The notes: a model not told the origin generated them from the letters alone. Numbered from the stretch's first letter, positions 7,796 to 15,327 are shown. The stretch is DNA of 24,312 nucleotides from Chthonomonas sp. UBA2387 (GCA_002343445.1 DDSP01000045.1:1-24312); one strand, 5' to 3'. Made by a program: numbers and translations.

Positions 7796-9631
7796 GTGCT
7801 GCTTGGAACGGCGGGCCACGTGGACCACGGCAAAACGTCGCTGGTCCGAGCCCTGACGGGCACCGACACCGACCGCTTGCCCGAAGAGAAAGCGCGGGGG
7901 CTGACCATCGACCTCGGGTTCGCCTGCCTCGACCTGCCGCGGGCGGGGCGAGTGAGCATCGTGGACGTCCCTGGCCACGAGCGGTTCATCCACAACATGC
8001 TGGTGGGCGCGCAGGGCTTCGAGGCCGCGATGCTCTGCGTGGCCGCCGACGAAGGCGTGAAGCCCCAAACGCGCGAACACCTGGAAGTGCTCGAGTTGCT
8101 GCCCGTTCAGCGGCTGGTCGTCACGCTCACCAAAGCCGACCGAGTGGACGAGGAAGGTTTGGAACTCGCCAGGCTGGACGTGCTCGACCTGTTGGAGCCG
8201 ACCCGCTTCGCCGATGCCGTCATCGTGCCCACGAGCGCCGAGACCGGTCAGGGCCTGGACGAACTCCGGCGCGTGCTGGACGACGTTCTCACCGCAAACG
8301 CCTCCCCGGCCGAGGGCATCCGTTGGTTCCTGCCGATAGACCGGGTGTTCACGGTCAAGGGCCACGGCACTATCGTCACGGGCACGCTGGCCGGTGGGAC
8401 GGTACGCTCCGGCGAACCCGCCGTCCTGCTCCCAGGCGACACGAGCGTCCGAGTCCGCAACGTCCAGAGTCACGACGAATCGGTGGCCAGTGCAGGCATC
8501 GGCGCGCGAGTAGCGCTGAACCTAGGCGGCGTCGAGCTTGAGCACGTGCACCGGGGCATGGTGGTGTGCGCTCTCGGCGCAGCCGTGGAAACCACGATGC
8601 TCGACGCTAGAGTCGAATGGAAGCGGCCCCCCAGGCATGCATGGCGCGTGCGCGTCTCGATCGGGACCGACGAGGTGATCGGCAAGGTGTTCCTCTCTGA
8701 ATCGGACCCAACGGTGGCGCAGTTCCGGTTCGAGCGTGCCACCGTGGCGACCAAGAGCCAACCCTTGATCGTGAGGCGTTATTCCCCACCGGTGCTGCTC
8801 GGCGGAGGGCGGGTCGAGGTGCCGCAGGCTCGGCCCCGTCGCAAGTCCGAAGCCGTCGCCAAAGTCGCCGAAGCTAGCCTGCCCGACCAAGTGGCGGACT
8901 GCGTGGCGCGCTCCCTGTGCGGAGTCGAGACCGACGAGTTGTGTCGGCTGGTCGGTCGGAGTCGGCAGGAGATGGGCGACGTGTTCGAGGCCCTGCGCCG
9001 CGAGGAGCGCCTGCTCGGGTTCGCGGGCTTGTGGCTCACACCCGAACTCTACGAGGCGTGCAAGGCGCGCCTGCTTGAAGCCCTCAAGGCTCTGCACGCC
9101 CAAGCGCCGACCAAGGCGACCGTCCCCCGCGAGCGAGCCGTCGCCGGTGCGGGGCTGAACTGGACCGGCAAGCCTCTGGACCGATTGATCGCGCGCATGG
9201 TAGAGACGGGCGACCTGGTCGCGGACGGCACGATGATCAAGCGCTCGGACCACCGGATCGCGCTCAGCGAGCGGCAAGCCCAGTTGCTTGCGCGCGTGGT
9301 GGAGGTGCTGGAGACATTCCCCGTGGACGTGCCGCCCACGATGGAACTCTCTCGGTTGGTCGGTGTTCCGCCTCAGGCCACCGACGAGATCCTGCGCTTG
9401 GGTTGGGAAGCGGGCATGGTCGTTCGGATCGAGGACCTGTGGTACACGCCGAGGCAACTGGAGGGCATCAAGGAGCGGGTGCGGGCGCTGGCCGCCAAGG
9501 GACCGTTCACGGCCGCCGAGTTCCGCGACGCCGTGGGCACCAGCCGCAAGTACGCCATCCCGCTGCTGGAGCACCTGGACGCTGTCGGCTTCACGCGACG
9601 CATGGGCGACCGTCGCGTGCTGGAGCGATAG
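7796..9631 (+). CDS. selB: Selenocysteine-specific elongation factor SelB
   Basis: SelB is the EF-Tu-like GTPase that delivers Sec-tRNA to UGA codons marked by a SECIS hairpin. The protein has 611 residues, close to E. coli SelB (614). G1 is GHVDHGKT (residues 7-14), the switch region carries EKARGLTIDLGFA (31-43, the SelB version of the EF-Tu motif), G3 is DVPGHE (57-62) and G4 is TKAD (112-115). Beta-barrel domains II and III follow. The C-terminal third (about 370-611) looks like the four winged-helix repeats that bind the SECIS RNA, ending in the SRKYAIPLLEHLDAVGFTRR type of motif. Translation starts at GTG 7796, the only start in front of the G1 motif. Its presence means this genome decodes UGA as Sec, which fits the UGA inside selD here. 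selA and selC are not visible in the window. Confidence 0.96.
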   Translation: MLLGTAGHVDHGKTSLVRALTGTDTDRLPEEKARGLTIDLGFACLDLPRAGRVSIVDVPGHERFIHNMLVGAQGFEAAMLCVAADEGVKPQTREHLEVLELLPVQRLVVTLTKADRVDEEGLELARLDVLDLLEPTRFADAVIVPTSAETGQGLDELRRVLDDVLTANASPAEGIRWFLPIDRVFTVKGHGTIVTGTLAGGTVRSGEPAVLLPGDTSVRVRNVQSHDESVASAGIGARVALNLGGVELEHVHRGMVVCALGAAVETTMLDARVEWKRPPRHAWRVRVSIGTDEVIGKVFLSESDPTVAQFRFERATVATKSQPLIVRRYSPPVLLGGGRVEVPQARPRRKSEAVAKVAEASLPDQVADCVARSLCGVETDELCRLVGRSRQEMGDVFEALRREERLLGFAGLWLTPELYEACKARLLEALKALHAQAPTKATVPRERAVAGAGLNWTGKPLDRLIARMVETGDLVADGTMIKRSDHRIALSERQAQLLARVVEVLETFPVDVPPTMELSRLVGVPPQATDEILRLGWEAGMVVRIEDLWYTPRQLEGIKERVRALAAKGPFTAAEFRDAVGTSRKYAIPLLEHLDAVGFTRRMGDRRVLER

Positions 9632-9659
9632 CGCGGCCCGGAGGGGTGCTGCGGCTATT

Positions 9660-9667
9660 GGTAAACT
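9660..9667 (+). promoter_or_regulatory. TGGTAAACT extended -10 box ahead of the lyase gene
   Basis: GGTAAACT ends 7 nt before the ATG at 9675 and is preceded by T, giving a TGnTANNNT extended -10. No Shine-Dalgarno lies between box and start. The spacing would place the transcription start at or next to the start codon. Confidence 0.5.
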
Positions 9668-9674
9668 GCGCCGC

Positions 9675-11072
9675 ATGGATTTCCGAGTCGAGAAAGACAG
9701 CATCGGCGAGGTCAACGTGCCCGCCGCCGCCTATTGGGGCAGCCAGGCCGAGCGTTCGCGGAACCTGTTCCGCATCTCGGGGCTGACCGAGCACCGAACG
9801 ATGGTGGATTCGTTCGTGATGCTCAAGAAGGCGTGCGCCGAGGCGAACACCGAGCTGCGTCTGCTCGATCCCGAGGTCGGCAAAGCGATCGTGCAAGCCG
9901 CCGACGAGGTGCTGGCCGGCGCGCTGCGCGACCAGTTCCCCGTGGACGTGTTCCACATGGGCGCGGGCACGTCGTTCAACATGAACGTCAACGAGGTCCT
10001 CGCCAACCGCGCCGAAGAGATCCTGGGCGGCAACAAGGGCGAGTACAAACGGGTCAACCCCAACGACCACGTCAACTACGGCCAATCCACGAACGACACG
10101 TTCCCGACGGCCATGCGGATGATGTCCCGGTTGATGCTGGAGGAGCTGTTCGATGCCGTGGTCGAACTGGCCGACGCCTTCGACGAGAAAGCCGACGAGT
10201 TCGACGGCGTGCTGAAATCGGGCCGCACCCACCTGCAGGATGCGGTGCCGATCCGTCTCGGCCAGGAGTTCAAGGCCTACGCCATCTCGCTCCGCAAGTG
10301 CTGGCGGTGGTTCGAGCACGCGACGTTCGAACTCGAGAGTCTGGGCATCGGGGGAAGCGCAGCGGGCACGGGCATGAACACCCACCCCGAATACCGCGCT
10401 CTGGTGGTCAAGCGGCTGAAGGACTACACGGGGATCGAATTCCGCAACGCCTCGCACCTGGTGGAGAGCATGCAGAGCCAGCTTCCCATGGCGTGCCTGT
10501 CGTCGGCCATGCGCATCCTCTGCTTGGAGCTGACAAGGATTTCGAACGACCTGCGGCTGATGTGCTCGGGTCCCCTGACGGGCTTGGCCGAGATCACGCT
10601 TCCCGCCGTCCAACCCGGTTCGAGCATCATGCCGGGCAAGGTCAACCCTTCGATGGCTGAAAACCTCAACATCGTGTTGTTCCAGGTGCTTGGCCAATGC
10701 CAATCCATTGACTACTGTGTGCAGGGCGGCCAGTTGGAACTCAACGTGATGATGCCCGGCATGGCCTTTTCAGCGCAGTTCGGGCTTGAGATTCTGACCA
10801 ACACCCTCAAAACGTTCACCGAGAACTGCGTCTGGGGGATCACCGCCGACGCCGAGCGTTGCCGCCACTACGCCGAAACCTCCCCTTCGCTGGCTACTGC
10901 GCTGAACGCCCATATCGGCTACCAGAATGCGGCCCGAGTGGTGAAGAAAGCGTTGGCCGAGAAGAAGACGGTGCCGCAGGTCGTGCGCGAGGAAGGGCTT
11001 CTGGACGAGGCGACCCTCGCCCGTGCCCTCGACCCTGCGCTCCTCACGGAGCCAGGCATCCCGGGCAAGTAA
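9675..11072 (+). CDS. Aspartase/fumarase superfamily lyase, probably aspartate ammonia-lyase
   Basis: This 465-residue protein is a class II fumarase/aspartase enzyme that cleaves aspartate to fumarate and ammonia, or hydrates fumarate. The signature GSSIMPGKVNP is at 315-325, with the catalytic serine in the SS pair. NYGQSTNDTFPTA (134-146) and SGRTHLQDAVP (182-192) form the rest of the active site. The stretch GLAEITLPAVQPGSS, QLELNVMMPGMAF and the C-terminal TEPGIPGK resemble Bacillus-type aspartases, whereas GTGMNTHPEY is fumarase-like. I lean towards aspartase. The ATG at 9675 is supported by the start of homology (FRVEKDSIGEVNVPA) and the TAAACT box 7 nt ahead. Its stop is 3 bp from the stop of the convergent membrane-protein gene. 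Confidence 0.85.
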   Translation: MDFRVEKDSIGEVNVPAAAYWGSQAERSRNLFRISGLTEHRTMVDSFVMLKKACAEANTELRLLDPEVGKAIVQAADEVLAGALRDQFPVDVFHMGAGTSFNMNVNEVLANRAEEILGGNKGEYKRVNPNDHVNYGQSTNDTFPTAMRMMSRLMLEELFDAVVELADAFDEKADEFDGVLKSGRTHLQDAVPIRLGQEFKAYAISLRKCWRWFEHATFELESLGIGGSAAGTGMNTHPEYRALVVKRLKDYTGIEFRNASHLVESMQSQLPMACLSSAMRILCLELTRISNDLRLMCSGPLTGLAEITLPAVQPGSSIMPGKVNPSMAENLNIVLFQVLGQCQSIDYCVQGGQLELNVMMPGMAFSAQFGLEILTNTLKTFTENCVWGITADAERCRHYAETSPSLATALNAHIGYQNAARVVKKALAEKKTVPQVVREEGLLDEATLARALDPALLTEPGIPGK

Positions 11073-11075
11073 GCG

Positions 11076-11513
11076 TCAAGGCTGTCGCAACGCTGCGCGC
11101 CGTTCGGCGCGCTTGCTCGGCCACTTGCCGTTGGCCGCCGAAACCGCCTGGCCTACCGACACAACCGTGGTGATCGCGCCAAGCACGGCCACCAAGACCC
11201 AGCCGATGAGGATGCGCGGGGCGAAGTCCCAGATGTTGAAGCCCTGCCAATTGTCCGCATACAGGGCCATCAGGCGCTGGATCGTCATCACCAGCGACGC
11301 CGTCCCTGCGGCCAGCAACAAGCCCTTCAGAATCATCTCGTCCCACATGGCGCGCAGGGCGTGCGCGGCGGCGAACGGGTGGTTCTTGCGCACGGCCAAC
11401 CACATCAGAAACGGCCCGTAGATCGGCGCGAAGATCGACAAGACGTGAGCGGTCGCCCCGAGCATGCGGGCGGTGCCCGTCGTCTCCGTGCTCAAGCGTT
11501 GTGGTTGGTGCAT
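11076..11513 (-). CDS. Small integral membrane protein, DUF4870-like
   Basis: This 145-residue protein has about three hydrophobic segments. One lies around residues 18-40 and contains APIYGPFLMWLAVRKNHPFAAAHALRAMWDEMI, which resembles the DUF4870 pattern (a hydrophobic helix, then a polar stretch with aligned H/A residues). A second is around 62-85 and a third around 98-122. The C-terminus is basic. The function of the family is unknown. The ATG at 11513 is favoured by GGGAG 4 nt upstream (11518-11522); an alternative Met is at residue 17. TAGAAT occurs just before the GGGAG and could be a -10 box, although then the GGGAG would barely be in the RNA. It is the last gene of the leftward cluster. 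Confidence 0.75.
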   Translation of the reverse strand: MHQPQRLSTETTGTARMLGATAHVLSIFAPIYGPFLMWLAVRKNHPFAAAHALRAMWDEMILKGLLLAAGTASLVMTIQRLMALYADNWQGFNIWDFAPRILIGWVLVAVLGAITTVVSVGQAVSAANGKWPSKRAERRAALRQP

Positions 11514-11553
11514 CGAACTCCCATTCTAGTGAACGTCGCGGCAATCACTGGGA

Positions 11554-12006
11554 CTATCGCTCTCGCTTCCCTTCTTTGAGCAACGCAACCATCTCGGCAA
11601 GGCGCTTCGCTCGGGTCTCGGTCCGCTTTGCTTCCTTCAACCAGCGGGCGTAGTTGTTCCGGTAAAACGTCGGTAGCGAATCGAAGAAGCGGCGCGCTTC
11701 CGGCTCGGCGGCCAGCGCTTGGGCGACTTCGTCTCCCATATTCCCACTGTTCGGACCTTCGGGTTCGAGAGCGACCTCGACAGAGTCCCCGATCGCGACC
11801 GCTTGATCCCGAAGCCACGCCGCCCCGATCGGCAACACCCAAGCGTCCCCTAGCCGCTCGACGACCCCGCGAACGATGCACGCGCCCACCTTGCCGCACA
11901 CATAGTGGGCGTCCTTCGCGCCCCAGGCGTCGTCGGGATCGAACGGTACGGTGAGGAAGGCCTTGCCAGAAACCTTCTCGAGCTTGGATACAAAGCGCCG
12001 AGTCAT
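11554..12006 (-). CDS. DUF1905 / YdeI-OmpD-associated domain protein
   Basis: This 150-residue protein combines an N-terminal DUF1905-type barrel (about 1-85; FLTVPFDPDDAWG…, VRGVVERLGDAWVLPIGAAW) with a C-terminal YdeI/OmpD-associated helical segment. In that segment FRRFFDSLPTFYRNNYARWLKEAKRTETRAKRLAEMVALL-type spacing ends in a basic tail (PTFYRNNYARWL at about 112-123). Members are widespread small soluble proteins with no firm biochemical role; one E. coli relative is linked to bacteriocin resistance. The ATG at 12006 lies 7 bp after the FMN-reductase gene, which places it in the same transcript. The longer open frame upstream (to 12216) is a shadow of that gene. Confidence 0.82.
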   Translation of the reverse strand: MTRRFVSKLEKVSGKAFLTVPFDPDDAWGAKDAHYVCGKVGACIVRGVVERLGDAWVLPIGAAWLRDQAVAIGDSVEVALEPEGPNSGNMGDEVAQALAAEPEARRFFDSLPTFYRNNYARWLKEAKRTETRAKRLAEMVALLKEGKRER

Positions 12007-12013
12007 GGGCGGA

Positions 12014-12622
12014 TTATGCTTGGCCCGAGGCGCGCTCGGAATACGTGTGCAGCCACTTCGCCCCGTGCTGGCCGCTGTTGTTCGGCCACGGCCGCCAGTC
12101 GCGACCGCCTCCCACCGCCTCAAGCACGTTGTGCGCCAGGACCGCGCCATCGTCGAACGCCCACATCTCGTTGCGCAAGTGGTCGTTGGCGTGCGGCATG
12201 GCGACGTGGTTCGCATAGGTGTAGGCCATCGCGCTGAACGGGGGCACCAGCAGGCCGTACACGTTCAACACGCCGAGCAACCGGCTGACAACCTCCTTCG
12301 CGCCCGTGGCGTGCGCCGTGACCACCACGCCCGCCGGCTTCCCCACCCAAATCGGGTCGCCTTCGGTGTGGGCGGTCATCTCGAGGAATCGCTGCAGGGG
12401 CGAGCCCCAGGAATCCCAATACGTGCCCGTGCCGAAGACGAACGCGTCGGCGACGGCGACCTCGGCCAGGATGCGGTCGAGCGTCGGTTCGCGCACCAAC
12501 TCCAGATGCGTCACCCGTGCCCGAGGCAGGAGTTGCTCTTCGATGAGGGCTAGCAGTTCGGCCGTGTTGCCCTGTGCTCCGCCGAGCGAACCATTGACGA
12601 TCAGGACGGTGGGTGGCGTCAT
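12014..12622 (-). CDS. NADPH-dependent FMN reductase / flavodoxin-fold protein
   Basis: This 202-residue protein has a flavodoxin fold. The phosphate-binding loop is NGSLGGAQGNTAELL (about 9-23) and a second flavin contact is VFGTGTYWDSWGSPLQRF (about 62-79). The middle VGKPAGVVVTAHATGAKEV matches the family's third strand and loop. Such proteins use FMN and NAD(P)H to reduce quinones, azo compounds or metals. The Trp/His-rich C-terminus (about 150-202) is longer than in minimal members. Its ATG overlaps the stop of the hemerythrin-cupin gene by four bases (ATGA), so the two are translationally coupled. This suggests a flavin reductase working with a di-iron/cupin protein, but that pairing is inference. 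Confidence 0.85.
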   Translation of the reverse strand: MTPPTVLIVNGSLGGAQGNTAELLALIEEQLLPRARVTHLELVREPTLDRILAEVAVADAFVFGTGTYWDSWGSPLQRFLEMTAHTEGDPIWVGKPAGVVVTAHATGAKEVVSRLLGVLNVYGLLVPPFSAMAYTYANHVAMPHANDHLRNEMWAFDDGAVLAHNVLEAVGGGRDWRPWPNNSGQHGAKWLHTYSERASGQA

Positions 12623-13437
12623 CGGCGGCTTGGGCGCATCGCCGCGCCCGAGAGTTGAAGCGTGCGCTTCAGGTGGATGTTCAGGTAGGCAAAGGGCGTC
12701 GTCTCGGCCGCCACGGACCGCTCGGCGCCCTTCGGGATCACGAGCAACGCGCCGGGCGTCATCGCCTCGGTTCGACCGTCCACGACCACGATCCCGCGAC
12801 CCTCGACGCCCACCATCATCACGTCCACCACGTCGTTCACATGGGCCGCAACGCCTTCGCCTTCGGCCCATCGAACCAGCGTGCCGTTGAGGTCGTCGGT
12901 GGCGCAACCCCACGCGGGGCCGCTCGACGAGGCGGCGCGCGCCAGGCCCGCCAGGTCCACCACTTGGCTGGCCCGCCGGTCCATGAGTTCGCCTCGGCGG
13001 GGTGCGAGCGGCGAATCGTGGCGACGCGCCTCCAATCCGTCCGTCTCGCGAGCCAACCGCTCAAGGTCCTCTTCGGTGGCCGACGCCTCGATGGCCGGGA
13101 ACAACTCGCGCTCCTCCCAGCGGATGTGGTCGTGCAGCAGCGTGCCGACGGTTGCCGTTGTGCCGTATTCGCCCGTCGTGCGGAATGCTTCGATCCACTC
13201 GGCGATCACGCGATGTTCATGCCGCAACCGCTCGGCCATCCCCTCGGATGCCAACGGCCCAAGCAAGCGCTCCTCTTCGGAGAAATGGTCCTTGAGTTCC
13301 ACGTCCCAGGCTTCGAGGAGTTTGCGGGCAACTTCGTGCCGAGCCCCATTGTCCGGGGCGGTCTGCAACGAACGCGCGAGCACTAGTCCGACGTTGTGGT
13401 CGCGGGAGAACGGCTGGAGCGCAGGATGTCGTTTCAT
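12619..13437 (-). CDS. Hemerythrin-like (HHE) and cupin fusion protein
   Basis: This 272-residue protein has two domains. Residues about 1-135 form an HHE four-helix bundle with candidate di-iron ligands His14 (SRDHN), His51 and Glu55 (DHFSEEE), His73/His75 (LRHEHR), His102/His104 and Glu108/109 (LLHDHIRWEE). Residues about 160-262 form a cupin with the segment GEGVAAHVND…VVDVMMVGVEGRGIVVVDG and then TPGALLVIPKG; the cupin retains few histidines. HHE bundles bind O2, NO or iron and may act in sensing or iron repair. A fusion to a cupin is uncommon in my experience. The ATG at 13437 is chosen because homology begins there (MKRHPALQPFSRDHN); the 12 codons before it run into a hairpin. Its stop overlaps the reductase start. 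Confidence 0.85.
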   Translation of the reverse strand: MKRHPALQPFSRDHNVGLVLARSLQTAPDNGARHEVARKLLEAWDVELKDHFSEEERLLGPLASEGMAERLRHEHRVIAEWIEAFRTTGEYGTTATVGTLLHDHIRWEERELFPAIEASATEEDLERLARETDGLEARRHDSPLAPRRGELMDRRASQVVDLAGLARAASSSGPAWGCATDDLNGTLVRWAEGEGVAAHVNDVVDVMMVGVEGRGIVVVDGRTEAMTPGALLVIPKGAERSVAAETTPFAYLNIHLKRTLQLSGAAMRPSRR

Positions 13438-13444
13438 GGCGGAG

Positions 13445-13474
13445 GGTGGGGCCGCGCGGGTGCGCGGCCCCACC
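13445..13474. terminator. Perfect 13-bp GC hairpin between the sugar isomerase and hemerythrin genes
   Basis: Arms GGTGGGGCCGCGC (13445-13457) and GCGCGGCCCCACC (13462-13474) are perfectly complementary around a 4-nt loop. In the leftward RNA it starts 6 nt after the isomerase stop and ends 7 nt before the hemerythrin start. No U-tract follows, so it may be a partial terminator, an RNA stabiliser or a processing site rather than a full stop. Confidence 0.55.
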
Positions 13475-13480
13475 GCTGCT

Positions 13481-14236
13481 TTACTTACCCATCGCCCGCA
13501 AGTTCCGCAGGCACTTCTCGACGGCCTCGATGGGCGTCATGCCCTCGTAGGATTCGTGCTCCACGACGTACCACTGCGTCCCGGCGACGGTCTCGCACGC
13601 CTCGAACACCTTCTGCCAAGGCACCAGGCCTTCGCCGATGACCTTCGCGCCGTGCTCGCCGGACCACTCCTTGAGGTGGATGCTGGGGCCACGGCCGGGC
13701 CACTTGAGGATCGGTTCGACGGGGTCCGCTCCGCCGCCCATGCCGTTCGCCGTGTCGTACTGCATGGCGAATTCCTTGGGCGTGTTGGCCGCGATGATGT
13801 CGTAGCCGCACTCGCCGCCATTGATCGGCACCATGTCCTGCCCGTGGGCGTGAAAGCCCGTTTTCAGCCCGAACTTGCCCAGCTTTTCAACCAGACCGGT
13901 GAGCATTTCGGAAGACTTGAGGCAGGCGTCCACGGTGTCGTGCATCTCGTTCGGCAGCCACGGCACGATGACCCAAGTCGCCCCGATGGCGAGGTGGTAC
14001 TCGGCGGTCGCTTCGAGCGTCTCGTCGGTCAGCGCGGCGAGCCCGGTGTGGGTCGAGGGGCAAACGAGGCCGTTGTCGTCCAAGCACTTGCGGACGTCGG
14101 CGGCGGAATGGTCGAAGAAGCCCGCGAACTCGACGCCCGCGTAGCCCATCTTGGCGACCTTGGCGATGGTGCCGAGGAGATCGGCGGCGCAGTCTTGTCG
14201 AACGCTGTACAGCTGAAGGGCGATGGGAATTGCCAT
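13481..14236 (-). CDS. Sugar phosphate isomerase/epimerase-like TIM-barrel protein
   Basis: This 251-residue protein belongs to the xylose isomerase-like TIM-barrel group (AP endonuclease family 2). It opens with IALQLYSVRQDCAADLLGTIAKVAKMGYAGVEF, the usual strand and helix at the barrel start. Metal-ligand candidates are a Glu in VEF (about 37), the HAHGQDM region (about 131-137), the Asp of YDTANG (about 164) and the C-terminal Glu in VVEHESYEG (about 225-228). Homologues isomerise or epimerise sugars or inositol derivatives; the substrate here is unknown. The ATG at 14236 is preferred over a GTG at 14272 because homology starts there. It is 65 bp downstream of selD on the same strand, followed by a strong hairpin. 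No signal peptide is seen. Confidence 0.83.
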   Translation of the reverse strand: MAIPIALQLYSVRQDCAADLLGTIAKVAKMGYAGVEFAGFFDHSAADVRKCLDDNGLVCPSTHTGLAALTDETLEATAEYHLAIGATWVIVPWLPNEMHDTVDACLKSSEMLTGLVEKLGKFGLKTGFHAHGQDMVPINGGECGYDIIAANTPKEFAMQYDTANGMGGGADPVEPILKWPGRGPSIHLKEWSGEHGAKVIGEGLVPWQKVFEACETVAGTQWYVVEHESYEGMTPIEAVEKCLRNLRAMGK

Positions 14237-14301
14237 GACGACTGATTCTGGCACCCGGGAAGGGCGGTCCACCCCGGTCGTAAGGCTGATTTACGGAACG
14301 G

Positions 14302-15288
14302 TCACACCACTTCGACGCCCACCGGACCTTCGAGGACCTCGCCGATGCAAGGCACCTCCACCGGAACGCGGGAAAACAAGGCCAAACCACCGCTGGTCTG
14401 CGGGTCGAGGGCGACCTCCAACAGCCACCGCTCGACCGCAGGCGAAACGCTCAACGCGTCCCCCACAAACGCCTCGTTTTTGGCCGCGCCACCGGTCAGG
14501 CAACCTGCAGCCACCATCCCGCGAACCCCTGGCAACACGGGAAGGTCGGTCGACCGAACACGAATCCTCACGCCCGAGGCACGCGCCACGTTGTACAGAT
14601 GCCCGACCAAGCCAAAGCCCGTGATGTCGGTCGCGCAACGCACTTCGACGGCTTGACCCATCTCGCAAGCTTGACGGTTCAAACTTGCCATCGAGGCGAT
14701 CGCCGCCGCCAGCTCTTCTTCGCTGCACTTGTCGAACTTGGCCGCCGTGGTCACAATGCCCGTGCCCAAGGGCTTGGTCAGGTAGATGCGGTCGCCGACT
14801 TGCGCGTTGGTGTTCGCGAACATGCGGCCGGGATGCACCCAACCCGTGACGGCCATCCCGAACTTGGGTTGCGGGTCTTCGACGCTGTGTCCGCCCAGCA
14901 CAACGGCTCCAGCCTCCATCGTCTTGTCGTGCGCCCCGCGCAGCACGTCGGCCCACACCTCGGCGGGCGCGGACGAGGGGTCGAAGCACGCGATGTTCAG
15001 GACCGAAATCGGCGTGCCGCCCATGGCGTACACGTCGCTCAGTGCGTTGGCCGCAGCGATGGCGCCATAGGAATACGGATCGTCCACCACCGGTGTGAAG
15101 AAGTCCACCGTTTGAACCAAGGCGCGCTCGTCGTCCAGGCGCAACACTCCGGCGTCGTCTCGGGTGTCCAAGCCGACGAGGACGTTCGGGTCTGCCGAGG
15201 TCGGGATGTGGCGGAGCACGTCCGCCAACTGGGTGGGCCCCAGTTTCGACGCTCAACCGGCGCAGTGAACGAGATGGGTCAATCGCAT
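14302..15288 (-). CDS. selD: Selenide, water dikinase SelD with in-frame UGA (Sec) at codon 12
   Basis: SelD makes selenophosphate from selenide and ATP, the Se donor for Sec-tRNA. After the UGA the frame is a full SelD: GLDTRDDAGVLRL, TVDFFTPVVDDPYSYGAIAAANALSDVYAMGG, VLGGHSVEDPQPKFG, TDITGFGLVGHL and DPQTSGGL. If UGA is taken as stop, the first possible start is TTG 15228, which removes the catalytic N-terminus. Reading through UGA back to ATG 15288 gives M-R-L-T-H-L-V-H-C-A-G-U-A-S-K-L-G-P, the conserved SelD active-site loop, with Sec12 and Lys15 spaced like E. coli Cys17 and Lys20. The product is 328 residues, near the usual length. A SECIS-like hairpin follows the UGA, and selB lies 5 kb away. 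The ATG is preceded by GGAG with no spacer and by GGTACACT 7 nt upstream, which suggests a leaderless or very short leader. It is divergent from dapL across 39 bp. Confidence 0.93.
15219..15255 (-). promoter_or_regulatory. UGA Sec codon and candidate bacterial SECIS hairpin in selD
   Basis: The UGA is at 15255-15253. In the leftward RNA, AACUGGG (15245-15239) pairs perfectly with CCCAGUU (15233-15227) around the 5-nt loop GCCCA. An outer CGUC (15251-15248) pairs with GACG (15222-15219). The loop begins with G, as in described bacterial SECIS loops, and starts 15 nt after the UGA. All of it lies in the coding region, as expected for bacteria. SelB binding is inferred. Confidence 0.7.
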
Positions 15289-15295
15289 CTCCACG

Positions 15296-15315
15296 AGTGT
15301 ACCGACCGGTACAAT
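15296..15315. promoter_or_regulatory. Divergent selD/dapL promoter: two GGTACA(A/C)T boxes over a near-palindrome
   Basis: GTACCG-AC-CGGTAC (15299-15312) is a near-perfect palindrome. Rightward it contains GGTACAAT (15308-15315), whose TACAAT is a good -10, 12 nt before the dapL ATG. Leftward it contains GGTACACT (15303-15296), 7 nt before the selD ATG. The two boxes overlap through the palindrome, so polymerase probably cannot occupy both at once. Confidence 0.5.
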
Positions 15316-15327
15316 GCCCCCGTTCCC

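Noticed and set aside
11070..11078. Frameshift or gene fusion at the near-touching convergent stops of the lyase and membrane-protein genes
   Set aside because: Both frames end normally with full-length products; a 3-bp gap between convergent stops is simply tight packing.
14302..15228. SelD starting at TTG 15228
   Set aside because: This start removes the catalytic Cys/Sec loop and the conserved Lys. Reading through the UGA to ATG 15288 restores both.
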